Assembly: GCA_002713145.1 (NCBI GenBank)
Contig: PAVS01000001.1
Span: forward strand, 124,001 to 188,000
From: Halobacteriovoraceae bacterium
Lineage (GTDB): Bacteria; Bdellovibrionota; Bacteriovoracia; Bacteriovoracales; Bacteriovoracaceae
Length of the DNA: 64,000 nucleotides
Direction of reading: 5' to 3'
In this document: positions 18,515-26,660 of the stretch, in pieces
Position numbering within the stretch: position 1 is the stretch's first letter
Layout of the letters: every line of letters starts with the position of its first letter
Notes under the pieces: model-generated
The model's database searches: none
The model's input: only the letters and a program-made list of their open reading frames with translations
Told to the model about the DNA's origin: nothing
Position numbers and translations under genes: made by a program

Positions 18515-19257
18515 TTGAGAATACCTTGAGTTTTTGTCATAGGAAGTCCACCTGATATATTTAAAACAGCTCCATTGATGTACTGATTTTTATCCATTAA
18601 GGGCATGAGGGCATTAGGTATTTGTGAGGTGTCACCTATTTTTCCATTAGGAATGATATTTTGATAAGCCTCTTTAAATTTTTCATCTTGGGTGTATTTT
18701 GATGTTCTTGAAGTATTAAATATTCCAAGGCGAACAGTATTGGCCATAATATTATTTTCACCATAATCAACGGCGATATTTTTCATCAAACCTTCTAGTG
18801 CCATTTTTCCCATGACATAGGTTGGATATTTTGTGGTGCCATTTTCAACCGATACACTTGAGATAAGTATGATGCGACCAAAATTTTGCTCAATCATGGG
18901 AGGGAGAATGTGATGAACAAGCATCGTATTGCCAAAAATATTCTGCTGAAATTCATTTTGAATCTTATCACTTTTATACTCATGAATTTTTCGAAGGGGT
19001 GGCAGTCTCGTAAAAGAGTTAAGTATGACGACGAGATTTTTTTCACCTAAAAAAGAGTGAAGGGTATGGTCACTTGGATCTTTAAAATTAAATTTTACAA
19101 ACTGAGCGGAGAGTTTTTTCTCTTGATAAGTTTTTTTCATCTTTTCAAGCCCCTCATCACTTGAGCTTGAAACCCAAAGCGTGTGGCCTTGCTGAGAATA
19201 GGCATGAACGAGTTCCTGAGCGATATCACTGCGACCGCCGGTGATGAGAATATTCAT
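18511..19257 (-). CDS. short-chain dehydrogenase/reductase (FabG-like)
   Basis: 248 residues with an N-terminal Rossmann motif (ITGGRSDIAQ, an SDR TGxxxxIG variant), the NS motif (VVILNSFT), and catalytic Ser-Tyr-Lys in ILISSVS and YPTYVMGK. The C-terminal NISGG matches the SDR end. The likely reaction is NAD(P)H reduction of a 3-oxoacyl chain on the adjacent carrier protein. It overlaps both neighbours by four bases (start with the ACP gene, stop with the KAS III gene), so the three are translationally coupled. The exact substrate is unknown. Confidence 0.88.
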   Translation of the reverse strand: MNILITGGRSDIAQELVHAYSQQGHTLWVSSSSDEGLEKMKKTYQEKKLSAQFVKFNFKDPSDHTLHSFLGEKNLVVILNSFTRLPPLRKIHEYKSDKIQNEFQQNIFGNTMLVHHILPPMIEQNFGRIILISSVSVENGTTKYPTYVMGKMALEGLMKNIAVDYGENNIMANTVRLGIFNTSRTSKYTQDEKFKEAYQNIIPNGKIGDTSQIPNALMPLMDKNQYINGAVLNISGGLPMTKTQGILK

Positions 19258-19484
19258 TGCGCCCCCAATGATTGGAGGTATTTCTCTAAAGCGTCTAAAC
19301 TTTCAAAAGCTTCTTCGGAGAATTCCTCAGCAGTGATTCTAAGATTAAATTCATTTTCAAATTCAACTAAGGATTTGACCATCACTAAGCTATCAAGTCC
19401 CCAGTCGCTGAGATTTTGCTGAGGTGAATCCGGAATTTCAGGCAGCCCTGCTTTTTTGAGACAATTTTCTATACGTGTTTTCAT
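19254..19484 (-). CDS. acyl carrier protein
   Basis: A 76-residue acidic, helical carrier protein. The phosphopantetheine attachment serine is S32 in WGLDSLVMV, matching the canonical DSL motif. It is the first gene of the leftward acp-SDR-KAS III operon, starting 142 bases from the divergent carboxyltransferase gene. A dedicated carrier protein next to condensing and reducing enzymes is typical of a specialised acyl pathway. Its partner phosphopantetheinyl transferase is not in the window. Confidence 0.92.
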   Translation of the reverse strand: MKTRIENCLKKAGLPEIPDSPQQNLSDWGLDSLVMVKSLVEFENEFNLRITAEEFSEEAFESLDALEKYLQSLGAQ

Positions 19485-19549
19485 AGACTTAAGTATCTCA
19501 GTTTGTCGAATTGGTGTGAAGCGGGCATTTTTGTAACTTCAATGACTTA

Positions 19550-19582
19550 GCAATATAAATATTACAAATACTATTATATTGC
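19550..19582. promoter_or_regulatory. 9-bp inverted repeat in divergent promoter region of the acyl locus
   Basis: GCAATATAA (19550-19558) and TTATATTGC (19574-19582) are perfect reverse complements, 15 bases apart, centred between the divergent acyl carrier protein and carboxyltransferase genes. Position and symmetry suggest the operator of a dimeric regulator controlling both directions, but no regulator gene is adjacent, and AT-rich inverted repeats can occur by chance. Confidence 0.4.
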
Positions 19583-19626
19583 ATAGCGTTACTTGCTAAA
19601 ATGAAGAAAACATAAGGTAATGAACT

Positions 19627-21072
19627 ATGCTTGGATTTAAAACGCTTCCTAAAACAAAACTAAAATTTATTGCTCAATGGCTAGAGCTCTTTGATGGCCC
19701 TGAGGTAGAACTCTTAGTAAGTGAAGAGAATTCTAGTGAAATGCTGAGAAAACAATGCAATGGTCTGGTCACGTTAATTGGTCGAGTTCAAGGAGAGCGA
19801 GTGGCTTTCATATGTTCTGATTTTAGAATCTATGGAGGTGGCTTTGGTGTTGATAATAGTAAACGTCTGAATCGTTTTTTGCACTACTGTAATCTAGAAA
19901 ATATCCCCGCTCTTTTTGCTATTGATAGTATGGGAGTAAAAATAGTTGAAGGAAGGAAAGTCTTTTGTGAAAGTTTTAAAGTCATTCCAGCTTTAAAGAA
20001 ATTCTCAGAAAATAATTTACTCATCACTATGAGCTTGGGTCGTTGTTTAGGACTTGGGGTGTTGTTATATCAAATGGGCCATTACCGAATAGCATTAGGT
20101 GAAACCAATCAAATCAACCTCACAGGTCAGGAAGTTTTTAAACGTTTTTTTGGGGAAGGTGTGGACTTTAATGATTATGCTTCTGCCAAAAGACAACAAG
20201 AAGCCTCTGGATTGGTTCATGAAATAGTAGAAACAAAACAAGAAGCCCTAGAAAAAATTTCTAATATATTGGGGCTTAAATTTAGAAACAAAGAGTTACT
20301 CAAGGCTCAGCAAGTTCACATAGATGCACGTGTTGATTATAAATACTATACTGTTCTCGATGATCTTTTAGAGACGAAAATTGAAATCTTTTCTCAAATG
20401 GATAAGTCGGTACAAACTTTTATTGGTTTCAAAGAAGGACAATTTATAGGTGCGCTAGGGAATCCATTGGGTAGACCTAATATGCTAGGACAAAAAACAT
20501 TAAGAAAATACCGAGAAGCTCTCAAATTATTTAAAAGTCTCGAACTCCCCATTTGCACCATTGTAGATACCGCAGGTGCAGATCCAAGATTAGATCAAAA
20601 TGATAGGGGACAAATACTTGAACTCACTCAGCTTGCAGGAGATCTTATTGACTACCCTCATTTTAAAACAGGTATTGTCTTAGGGCGCTGTTATGGAGGA
20701 GCTTCAGTTTTATCTCTCCCTGATTTTTTTGGCTCCCCAGTTAAACCTATACCAGTCAAAGGCTGTAAGTTGGGAATAATGTCGAATCAAATTATTGAGT
20801 CTTTGCTTTCTGGTTCTGCTCGTTTACTTGAAGAATGGGAGGAGCACCGTCAAGAAGAAACAGCAGATTTAGATGATTATAAAAAGATGGGTCTTATTGA
20901 TGAGGTCTATGATTATCAGCATGCAGGATCTCAGTTTCATAAGCTCTTAAATGAATTTGATCAAATAAATAACCCTACTGATAGTGATGAATTAGAGCAT
21001 CTCGAGCGAAGAATTCACCGGTATTTGAGTCAAAATTACCAGAGCTCAGAGAAGTCTATAACTATCCAGTGA
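19627..21072 (+). CDS. fused acyl-CoA carboxylase carboxyltransferase-like protein
   Basis: 481 residues containing both crotonase-like halves of a biotin carboxyltransferase. The first half (about 30-220) has GRVQGERVAFICSDFRIYGGG; the second (about 260-450) has GQFIGALGNPLGRP and TIVDTAGADP, then GRCYGGAS. Zinc-finger cysteines of bacterial AccD are absent. Length and layout resemble acyl-CoA carboxylase beta subunits (about 510 aa). No biotin carboxylase or biotin carrier gene is nearby, so it either borrows the housekeeping biotin protein to make malonyl (or methylmalonyl) extender units, or has another activity such as decarboxylation. It overlaps the convergent ligase gene by 27 bases. 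Confidence 0.8.
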   Translation: MLGFKTLPKTKLKFIAQWLELFDGPEVELLVSEENSSEMLRKQCNGLVTLIGRVQGERVAFICSDFRIYGGGFGVDNSKRLNRFLHYCNLENIPALFAIDSMGVKIVEGRKVFCESFKVIPALKKFSENNLLITMSLGRCLGLGVLLYQMGHYRIALGETNQINLTGQEVFKRFFGEGVDFNDYASAKRQQEASGLVHEIVETKQEALEKISNILGLKFRNKELLKAQQVHIDARVDYKYYTVLDDLLETKIEIFSQMDKSVQTFIGFKEGQFIGALGNPLGRPNMLGQKTLRKYREALKLFKSLELPICTIVDTAGADPRLDQNDRGQILELTQLAGDLIDYPHFKTGIVLGRCYGGASVLSLPDFFGSPVKPIPVKGCKLGIMSNQIIESLLSGSARLLEEWEEHRQEETADLDDYKKMGLIDEVYDYQHAGSQFHKLLNEFDQINNPTDSDELEHLERRIHRYLSQNYQSSEKSITIQ

Positions 21073-22317
21073 GTTGATGAGTTGGTTGCGGTCAATTTTC
21101 CCATTAGGGTTTAAAGGGAATTTTTCAACTTTATAATAAAGCTGAGGAATTTTTGTCTGAGACAATCTAGGTTTCAAATAGTGAATCATTTCTTTTTTGG
21201 TGAGGGTCTGATTTAGTTTTAAGAAAACGAGAAGTTTGTTGTCCTCTGATCTAAGACACACAATCGCCCTCTCAACTTCATCGATACTTCCAATGACATC
21301 CTCTATCTCTTTAAGAGAGACCCTTTCTCCGGATACTTTGACCAAATGATCCTGCCGGCCTTTAATTGTGTATATACCTTGTGAATCTTTTTCAGCCAAA
21401 TCTCCCGTATGATACCATCCCTTATCTAGTTTAAGTTCTTGTCCTATATAGCCCAACATAATATGAGGACCGCGAAAACAAATTTCACCTTGCTCAGTCA
21501 GTTGAGCCTGCATACCTGCTATCGGTTCACCGGTTTTTAAAGAAAAGAATTCTTTTGCATCACTATTCATCACAAGGGCTCTTGGAGACATCTCCGTTTG
21601 GCCATAATTATTAAAAATTTTGGCGTTGGGAAAAACTTCTCTTAACCTTATTCGTAAATCGAGTCTAAGTTCTCCCCCTGCGCTAACGATGGATTTGATA
21701 TGGGGAATTTGATGATCAGGTGGATATAATTCACACAAGGTTTGTAGATGGCTTGGCACTCCACTGAGCATGAGTTGGACGTTATGTTCATCTATAAAAA
21801 ATTTAGCGTGAACAACAGAGGGGAGTATATGTATATGTTGGCCAGCTAATAATCCTGGTAGGAGTTGTCCCAGAAGACCATAAGAATAAGACAAAGGTAG
21901 GAACAGTAATTGATTTTTCACATTCTTAAATTCAAGTGCTTTTAAAATGGCTTGAGTACAGTGAGAAATATTTTGCTTAGAGAGTTGAACGCCTTTAGGA
22001 GCACCGCTCGAACCTGAGGTAAACATGACAAGAGAGCATTGATCATGAAGAGTGTTTTTACCAACAAGATCTTTTTTAGTCTGAGTTTCTTCTTCTGGCC
22101 AGTAGTCGGCCATGATAACACTAGGAGCGTCGTGCTCTAATCTCGCTAAAAATTCAACTATAAATTTGAAGCTTTTGGTAGCTGTTAAGAAGTGAATTTG
22201 AGAATCAATATTTTGAGATTCAACTGCAGATACTAATTCCCCATAAGTGTAATCTTTTTTATCAATTGTGAGTGCAATTTGAGTACCGTTGTGTTTTATC
22301 AGGCTATCCATTATCAT
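21046..22317 (-). CDS. AMP-binding acyl-CoA/acyl-ACP ligase-like enzyme
   Basis: 423 residues of the ANL adenylating superfamily. The phosphate loop is MFTSGSSGAPKG (about 92-103), then NNYGQTEMS, the hinge region YHTGDL and KGRQDHLVKVSGERV, and the C-terminal catalytic lysine in NPNGKIDR. It is short for an acyl-CoA ligase (usually over 500), mainly in the N-terminal subdomain. Likely role: activate a carboxylic acid as AMP ester and load it on the cluster's carrier protein or CoA. Start ATG 22317 or 22311; the divergent KAS III gene begins only nine bases beyond 22317, so the two share a minimal intergenic space. Confidence 0.87.
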   Translation of the reverse strand: MIMDSLIKHNGTQIALTIDKKDYTYGELVSAVESQNIDSQIHFLTATKSFKFIVEFLARLEHDAPSVIMADYWPEEETQTKKDLVGKNTLHDQCSLVMFTSGSSGAPKGVQLSKQNISHCTQAILKALEFKNVKNQLLFLPLSYSYGLLGQLLPGLLAGQHIHILPSVVHAKFFIDEHNVQLMLSGVPSHLQTLCELYPPDHQIPHIKSIVSAGGELRLDLRIRLREVFPNAKIFNNYGQTEMSPRALVMNSDAKEFFSLKTGEPIAGMQAQLTEQGEICFRGPHIMLGYIGQELKLDKGWYHTGDLAEKDSQGIYTIKGRQDHLVKVSGERVSLKEIEDVIGSIDEVERAIVCLRSEDNKLLVFLKLNQTLTKKEMIHYLKPRLSQTKIPQLYYKVEKFPLNPNGKIDRNQLINSLDSYRLL

Positions 22318-22326
22318 AGATTTATT

Positions 22327-23370
22327 ATGAAGGTGATTCGTCCAGATATCAAACTAAGGATTAAAGGTGCAGCAACGATACTGCCGCCAGGGGAGGCTAT
22401 CAGTAATTTTGATCTTTTGGCCCAAGGTCCTCAAGCTCGAGATTTATCCGAAGAGGTTATCAAAAAGCTAGCAGACAAAATTACTAAGAAATATGCTTTT
22501 GAAAAAAGATATTTTTCACATAATCCAGGATTAGGTAATTTAAAACCTGATCAAGTCAGTTCTGAAACCATGGCCATAGAGGTGGCCAAAAAAGCACTGA
22601 ATAATTCAGATGAATTAGACTTATACATTCTAGGTTCAACCACGAGCTCTCGTTATACTGGGTCAATGGCACCAGCGGTATTAGGGGCTATCGGACTGAA
22701 AAAACCGGCATATGAAACTAAAGCGGGGTGTTCTACTTCTTTGGCTTCACTTTATATGGCGATCTCATTTTTAAAGTTAGGTCATAAAAACGTATTGGTT
22801 AGCTGTGTAGAAACACTTTCGAAAGTCATCAATCCAAAGATCAAAGAAACCTGGTTTGGATTAGGTGATGGAGGAAGTGCACTTTATATTGAATCGGTAG
22901 AAAATGAAAACGATGGAGATTTTATCGTTGAGAAAATGATTTATAGCACTGACGGTGAACATGTGAATGCTTATACTACTCCAGGTCAGCTCCCCCCGAA
23001 CAAAGAAGACTTTGAGCAGGGAAATTACTTTATAGCAGGTGATGGAGAACAGCTCAAAGGATTAGCAGATAAATATTATAATTTAATGCTTGATCATTTA
23101 TTTACTGAAGCTGATGAGCTAGATAAGGTTGATTATCTCATCCCTCATCAAGTCAATCGCGAACTTGTGAATAAGGTAGTGAATCAAAGAAATATTAAGG
23201 CAACTGTGATTTGGGATGCACTCGATATTGGAAACGTTGGGGGAAGCTCAGTGCTCTATTCTTTGGTGAATAGCATCGAAAAAAATCAGTTTAAATCAGG
23301 TGATCGAATTTTAATGATGAGTGTCGGTGGAGGGCTTTCATACTCTGCACATGTATGGAGGAAGCTTTAA
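22327..23370 (+). CDS. beta-ketoacyl-ACP synthase III-like enzyme (locus copy 2)
   Basis: 347 residues from ATG 22327; an upstream TTG at 22279 would overlap the divergent ligase gene and adds no family sequence. The KAS III triad is present: C135 (KAGCSTSL), H274 (IPHQVNREL) and N303 (GNVGGSS). It differs clearly from the copy at 17504, being longer before the active site. In known clusters two unlike KAS III proteins split tasks: chain initiation or condensation versus release or head-to-head coupling. The product cannot be predicted. Its stop shares TTAA with the convergent LbH gene. Confidence 0.9.
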   Translation: MKVIRPDIKLRIKGAATILPPGEAISNFDLLAQGPQARDLSEEVIKKLADKITKKYAFEKRYFSHNPGLGNLKPDQVSSETMAIEVAKKALNNSDELDLYILGSTTSSRYTGSMAPAVLGAIGLKKPAYETKAGCSTSLASLYMAISFLKLGHKNVLVSCVETLSKVINPKIKETWFGLGDGGSALYIESVENENDGDFIVEKMIYSTDGEHVNAYTTPGQLPPNKEDFEQGNYFIAGDGEQLKGLADKYYNLMLDHLFTEADELDKVDYLIPHQVNRELVNKVVNQRNIKATVIWDALDIGNVGGSSVLYSLVNSIEKNQFKSGDRILMMSVGGGLSYSAHVWRKL

Positions 23371-24038
23371 GCTTTTGGTTTTCCATACTCCCATTCAAAA
23401 TTATCTATCTTACTTCCATCAGCAATATTTTCTCTAAAAATTCTGTTATTCAAACCTATATAACAATTTTCTCCAATTGTTGATCTAGGACCTATGACAC
23501 AGTTCATTCCAATAAAAGAATTTTTTTTAATATGAACTCTACCCAGAAGTAGTTTGTCTCCTGTAAAGGTGTGACCTGCGATATGAACTTTATCAGTGAT
23601 ACTACAATCTGGTTCAATCGTGATAAGAGGAAGATCAACAAAATCCACATACATGGAAGAATTAATTCCAAAGGAAATTTTAGCTCCCATGATTCTCCAA
23701 TAAATAAATTTTAATATATAACTTGAGAAAATGAGTTCTTGCAGTTGGGAGATCCTAATGGCCCTGTTAAGTGCGAGATTAAAAAACCAAGCAGCAAAAC
23801 CCTTATTAAGTCCTGCACTGTAAACGCCCGGTTTCATTTTAGGAATGAATAGTCTAAAGAAGAAAATCAGAGCAAAAAATACAGGAATTATAGCAATCAA
23901 ACTTAAAAAAGCCATGACATAGTTTTCTTGGCCTACTTGATAGCTAAATGAGAATAGGACGATAAAATAAGTTAAAAATACAGGAAGATAACTAAAAATA
24001 ATGGCAATAATATCCGCTATAATTTTTATATTCATCAA
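23367..24038 (-). CDS. membrane protein with C-terminal left-handed beta-helix
   Basis: 223 residues. Two hydrophobic helices lie at about 5-30 and 40-68, then a linker rich in amphipathic helix, then hexapeptide-like turns (VHIKKNSFIGMNCVIGPRS, TIGENCYIGLNNRI) typical of left-handed beta-helix acyltransferases. The order membrane helices-LbH resembles the C-terminal part of Pls/PosA-type nonribosomal peptide synthetase-like proteins, here as a free polypeptide. A role in acyl or aminoacyl transfer at the membrane is plausible. It starts 55 bases from the divergent GH3-type gene and interlocks by four bases with the KAS III copy 2 gene. Confidence 0.7.
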   Translation of the reverse strand: MMNIKIIADIIAIIFSYLPVFLTYFIVLFSFSYQVGQENYVMAFLSLIAIIPVFFALIFFFRLFIPKMKPGVYSAGLNKGFAAWFFNLALNRAIRISQLQELIFSSYILKFIYWRIMGAKISFGINSSMYVDFVDLPLITIEPDCSITDKVHIAGHTFTGDKLLLGRVHIKKNSFIGMNCVIGPRSTIGENCYIGLNNRIFRENIADGSKIDNFEWEYGKPKA

Positions 24039-24093
24039 ATCTCCTATACTTGTATATATAATAATTGAATAAACCCCGTTAAGGTGTCAACTG

Positions 24094-25587
24094 ATGTTTC
24101 ATTTTGTTCGAAATCTGGCCTATATTGGTACTAAATTTGCTTTTTATCAATTCCAAAGACAAGCAAAGAATCCAAAAAAAACGTTTGATGAGCTTTGGGA
24201 TAAGAATTTTAAGTTTTTGAAAAATTCACCTTTTTGGAGTGAAAAAATAAAACCTGATTTAGATCAGATGCCTATCACTACATATTCCGATTATAAAGAT
24301 AAATTAGAAGAGTCTCTTAAATTGGGTCGAAATCTACTTAATGGAGAAGATGTTCTCTTTTGGGCACAAAGTGCGGGGACGACAGGTAAAAGAAAACTCT
24401 TCCCGCTCACAAAAACATATCAATCCCAATTTCAAAAAGTCACTCCTGTTTTCGTGCATAATATAATAAGAACTAAAAAAAGCTTTCTTAAAGATCCAGC
24501 TCTCTATCTTGCCTCTGCAAGCATGGATGAATACTCAGAAAAAGGAACAGAAATTGGCTTTATTAGTTATTTTAATTATAAAACCATCCCAGGCTTACTT
24601 CAGAAAAAATATGTTTGGCCTTCAAGCCTCTTAGAAAATAAAGAAAAGTTTTATCATTTTAAAATTCACTATGTTTTAAGCAAAAATATCGGGGCCATAT
24701 TCTCGGTGACACCTCTCAGTATCTTAGAGCTTAAAAAAGAGATTGATCTCAGATGGCGAGACGTTTTGCAGGATTTACGAGCACAAGACTCCCCATGGCA
24801 AGTCTCAACGAAGTGGCTTATTCATTTAGAAAAAACATTGTCACGTCCATCATGGACATTTAAAGAATTATTCCCTCATCTCGACTTTATTTGTTGTTGG
24901 AAGTCCTCACTATGTCATTATCAACTGCAAGAACTTAAACCTCTTCTTGGTGATGTTGATTGTCTTGATGCCATTTATAGTGCTACGGAAGGGTGGGTGA
25001 ATGTACCGCTCGATGGAGACATCGGAGGGCCTTATCACCCAGGAAGTCATATTGTTGAGTTTATAAAAGTGGGTGAAGAGATTATAAAAGAGAATCTCCT
25101 TAAACCTTGGGAACTAGAGATAGGGCAAGATTACGAAGTTTTTTTTACCACAGCGATGGGAATGATTAGATATCGACTTTTTGATATTGTTCACTGTAAG
25201 GGATTTTATTACCAAACTCCTATTTTATATTTTAAGTCCAAAGAAGGAAGCCAGATTAGTTTAGGGCTCGTCACTGTGGGGGAGGATGAATTGGTGGCAG
25301 CAGTGAGTATGAGCGGTATGACCCTTAATCCAAAAACAAAGTTTGCTCCTGCAAAAGGTGAGATGGGACTTGTTTTTTACACCGATGATCCAGAGAGTGT
25401 GACTGAGGAGCAAATAAAAAAGATCCACCAAACACTCAAAGAGCAAAATATTAATTATAAAATCTATGCTGATAAAAATCAGCTCAAAGAAATTCAAGTG
25501 GCAAGATGGCCTAAAGACTATCAACATATTTTGCATGCACAAACAAAACCTCGCATTATTCTTCAAACTTCTCCAGAGAGAGATTAA
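24094..25587 (+). CDS. GH3-type acyl-acid amido synthetase-like protein
   Basis: 497 residues resembling the GH3 auxin-responsive promoter family, whose studied plant members adenylate a carboxylic acid and join it to an amino acid. Supporting features: the early phosphate motif FWAQSAGTTGKRKLFPLT (GTTG core, about residues 88-105), the middle YSATEG acid-binding motif, and the late YRLFDIVHC strand (the GH3 YRxGD-like position). In the cluster it could form an amide or ester with the acyl product. It is first of a rightward run with the MFS and MMPL transporter genes, sharing a base with the MFS start. Family call is good; substrate unknown. Confidence 0.82.
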   Translation: MFHFVRNLAYIGTKFAFYQFQRQAKNPKKTFDELWDKNFKFLKNSPFWSEKIKPDLDQMPITTYSDYKDKLEESLKLGRNLLNGEDVLFWAQSAGTTGKRKLFPLTKTYQSQFQKVTPVFVHNIIRTKKSFLKDPALYLASASMDEYSEKGTEIGFISYFNYKTIPGLLQKKYVWPSSLLENKEKFYHFKIHYVLSKNIGAIFSVTPLSILELKKEIDLRWRDVLQDLRAQDSPWQVSTKWLIHLEKTLSRPSWTFKELFPHLDFICCWKSSLCHYQLQELKPLLGDVDCLDAIYSATEGWVNVPLDGDIGGPYHPGSHIVEFIKVGEEIIKENLLKPWELEIGQDYEVFFTTAMGMIRYRLFDIVHCKGFYYQTPILYFKSKEGSQISLGLVTVGEDELVAAVSMSGMTLNPKTKFAPAKGEMGLVFYTDDPESVTEEQIKKIHQTLKEQNINYKIYADKNQLKEIQVARWPKDYQHILHAQTKPRIILQTSPERD

Positions 25588-26660
25588 TGTATCGCAAGTG
25601 GCTTTATTGTCTTAATTTTTACTTCAACTTCTTGTTTGGGGCTTTGATTCCACTTATGCCACTGATTGATGAAGAGAAAACCGGACAAGCTTTTTCCGCA
25701 TTTTCTCTGGCCAAGGTATTGTTGTATTTACCGGCCGGTTATCTAGTAGATAAATGGAGTCCAAAAGCTGTTTTATGGTTGGCGCTTATTGCTCAGGCTA
25801 TGGCATTTTTTATTTTTGCTTTTGTACCTGAAATGGCTTTAGTGGCAAGATTGGCCGAAGGAGGAGCTCTGGCCATGGGAACAATCGGTGCGCTTAGCCT
25901 CCTGCGCTTAATCAATGACCATTACGATGGATTTAAAAGAGATATATCTTTACTCATGCTTTTTGGAGGAGTTGCTTTTTTAGTTGCCCCTCTGAGCACC
26001 TATCTTCTATTAATGGTATCGTTACAGTTTACGTTGTATTTTTTATTTGGATTTTCTCTTTTGATGTTAATCTTAGCTCTTTATTTTAATCGAATTTCTG
26101 TGACAGCTATGACTGAAACATTTAAAGATAATGAGAAACAAAAAGCACCGATTTTTTCATTTATCCTTTGCCTCTTTTTAGTTAAAGCTTTTATGTTTGG
26201 TTATAACCCTAATCTTGCGTGGTGGATGGACCAAGAATTTCATTTCTCTCCTCTTGTGTCTGGCTTTTATTTTTTCGGCCTGGGAGTGGCATTTCTCGGG
26301 GGCTGCGCTTACCAGAAGAAAATATATATAAGTTTAGGAGCTATTTCTTATTTGGGTTTAGAGGGGTCTCTTTATTATCAGATACCTTGGTTTTGGTTCA
26401 TTTGTCTCGTGGGCGTCGCCTTTTGGATGGGGCAGTTCATCACTCGCTCCATTGCCTTTTTAGGCTGGAGTGACCCTATTGGCTTGGGAAAGCATAATAG
26501 TTATTGGCTTTTATTTACCGATTTAGGCATGATTGTGACCCCTGTTCTTTTTTGGCAATGGCGTGATCAAGAAGACTTTAGATTAAGAACAATAACTATA
26601 TTCGTCATAATAGTGATGAGTGTTGTAGCATTTATAAAAGGGAAACGTGAAGCAGCTTAA
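25587..26660 (+). CDS. MFS-type transporter
   Basis: 357 residues with about ten hydrophobic helices. After helix 2 there is the MFS motif-A-like loop GYLVDKWSPKAV, and helix 4 is glycine/alanine-rich. It is shorter than the usual 400 residues, so two helices may be missing or degenerate. The start codon overlaps the last base of the GH3-type gene stop, and the gene ends inside the MMPL gene start, so it is part of one transcription unit. It probably exports the locus product or imports a precursor. Confidence 0.83.
   Translation: MYRKWLYCLNFYFNFLFGALIPLMPLIDEEKTGQAFSAFSLAKVLLYLPAGYLVDKWSPKAVLWLALIAQAMAFFIFAFVPEMALVARLAEGGALAMGTIGALSLLRLINDHYDGFKRDISLLMLFGGVAFLVAPLSTYLLLMVSLQFTLYFLFGFSLLMLILALYFNRISVTAMTETFKDNEKQKAPIFSFILCLFLVKAFMFGYNPNLAWWMDQEFHFSPLVSGFYFFGLGVAFLGGCAYQKKIYISLGAISYLGLEGSLYYQIPWFWFICLVGVAFWMGQFITRSIAFLGWSDPIGLGKHNSYWLLFTDLGMIVTPVLFWQWRDQEDFRLRTITIFVIIVMSVVAFIKGKREAA

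Noticed and set aside
22279-22326. Upstream TTG start for KAS III copy 2
   Set aside because: It would overlap the divergent ligase gene and adds residues outside the family; ATG 22327 is better.
17504-23370. OleABCD olefin/beta-lactone locus
   Set aside because: KAS III, SDR and AMP-ligase genes are present, but the ligase is too short for OleC, there is no OleB hydrolase, and a dedicated ACP and carboxyltransferase do not belong to that set.
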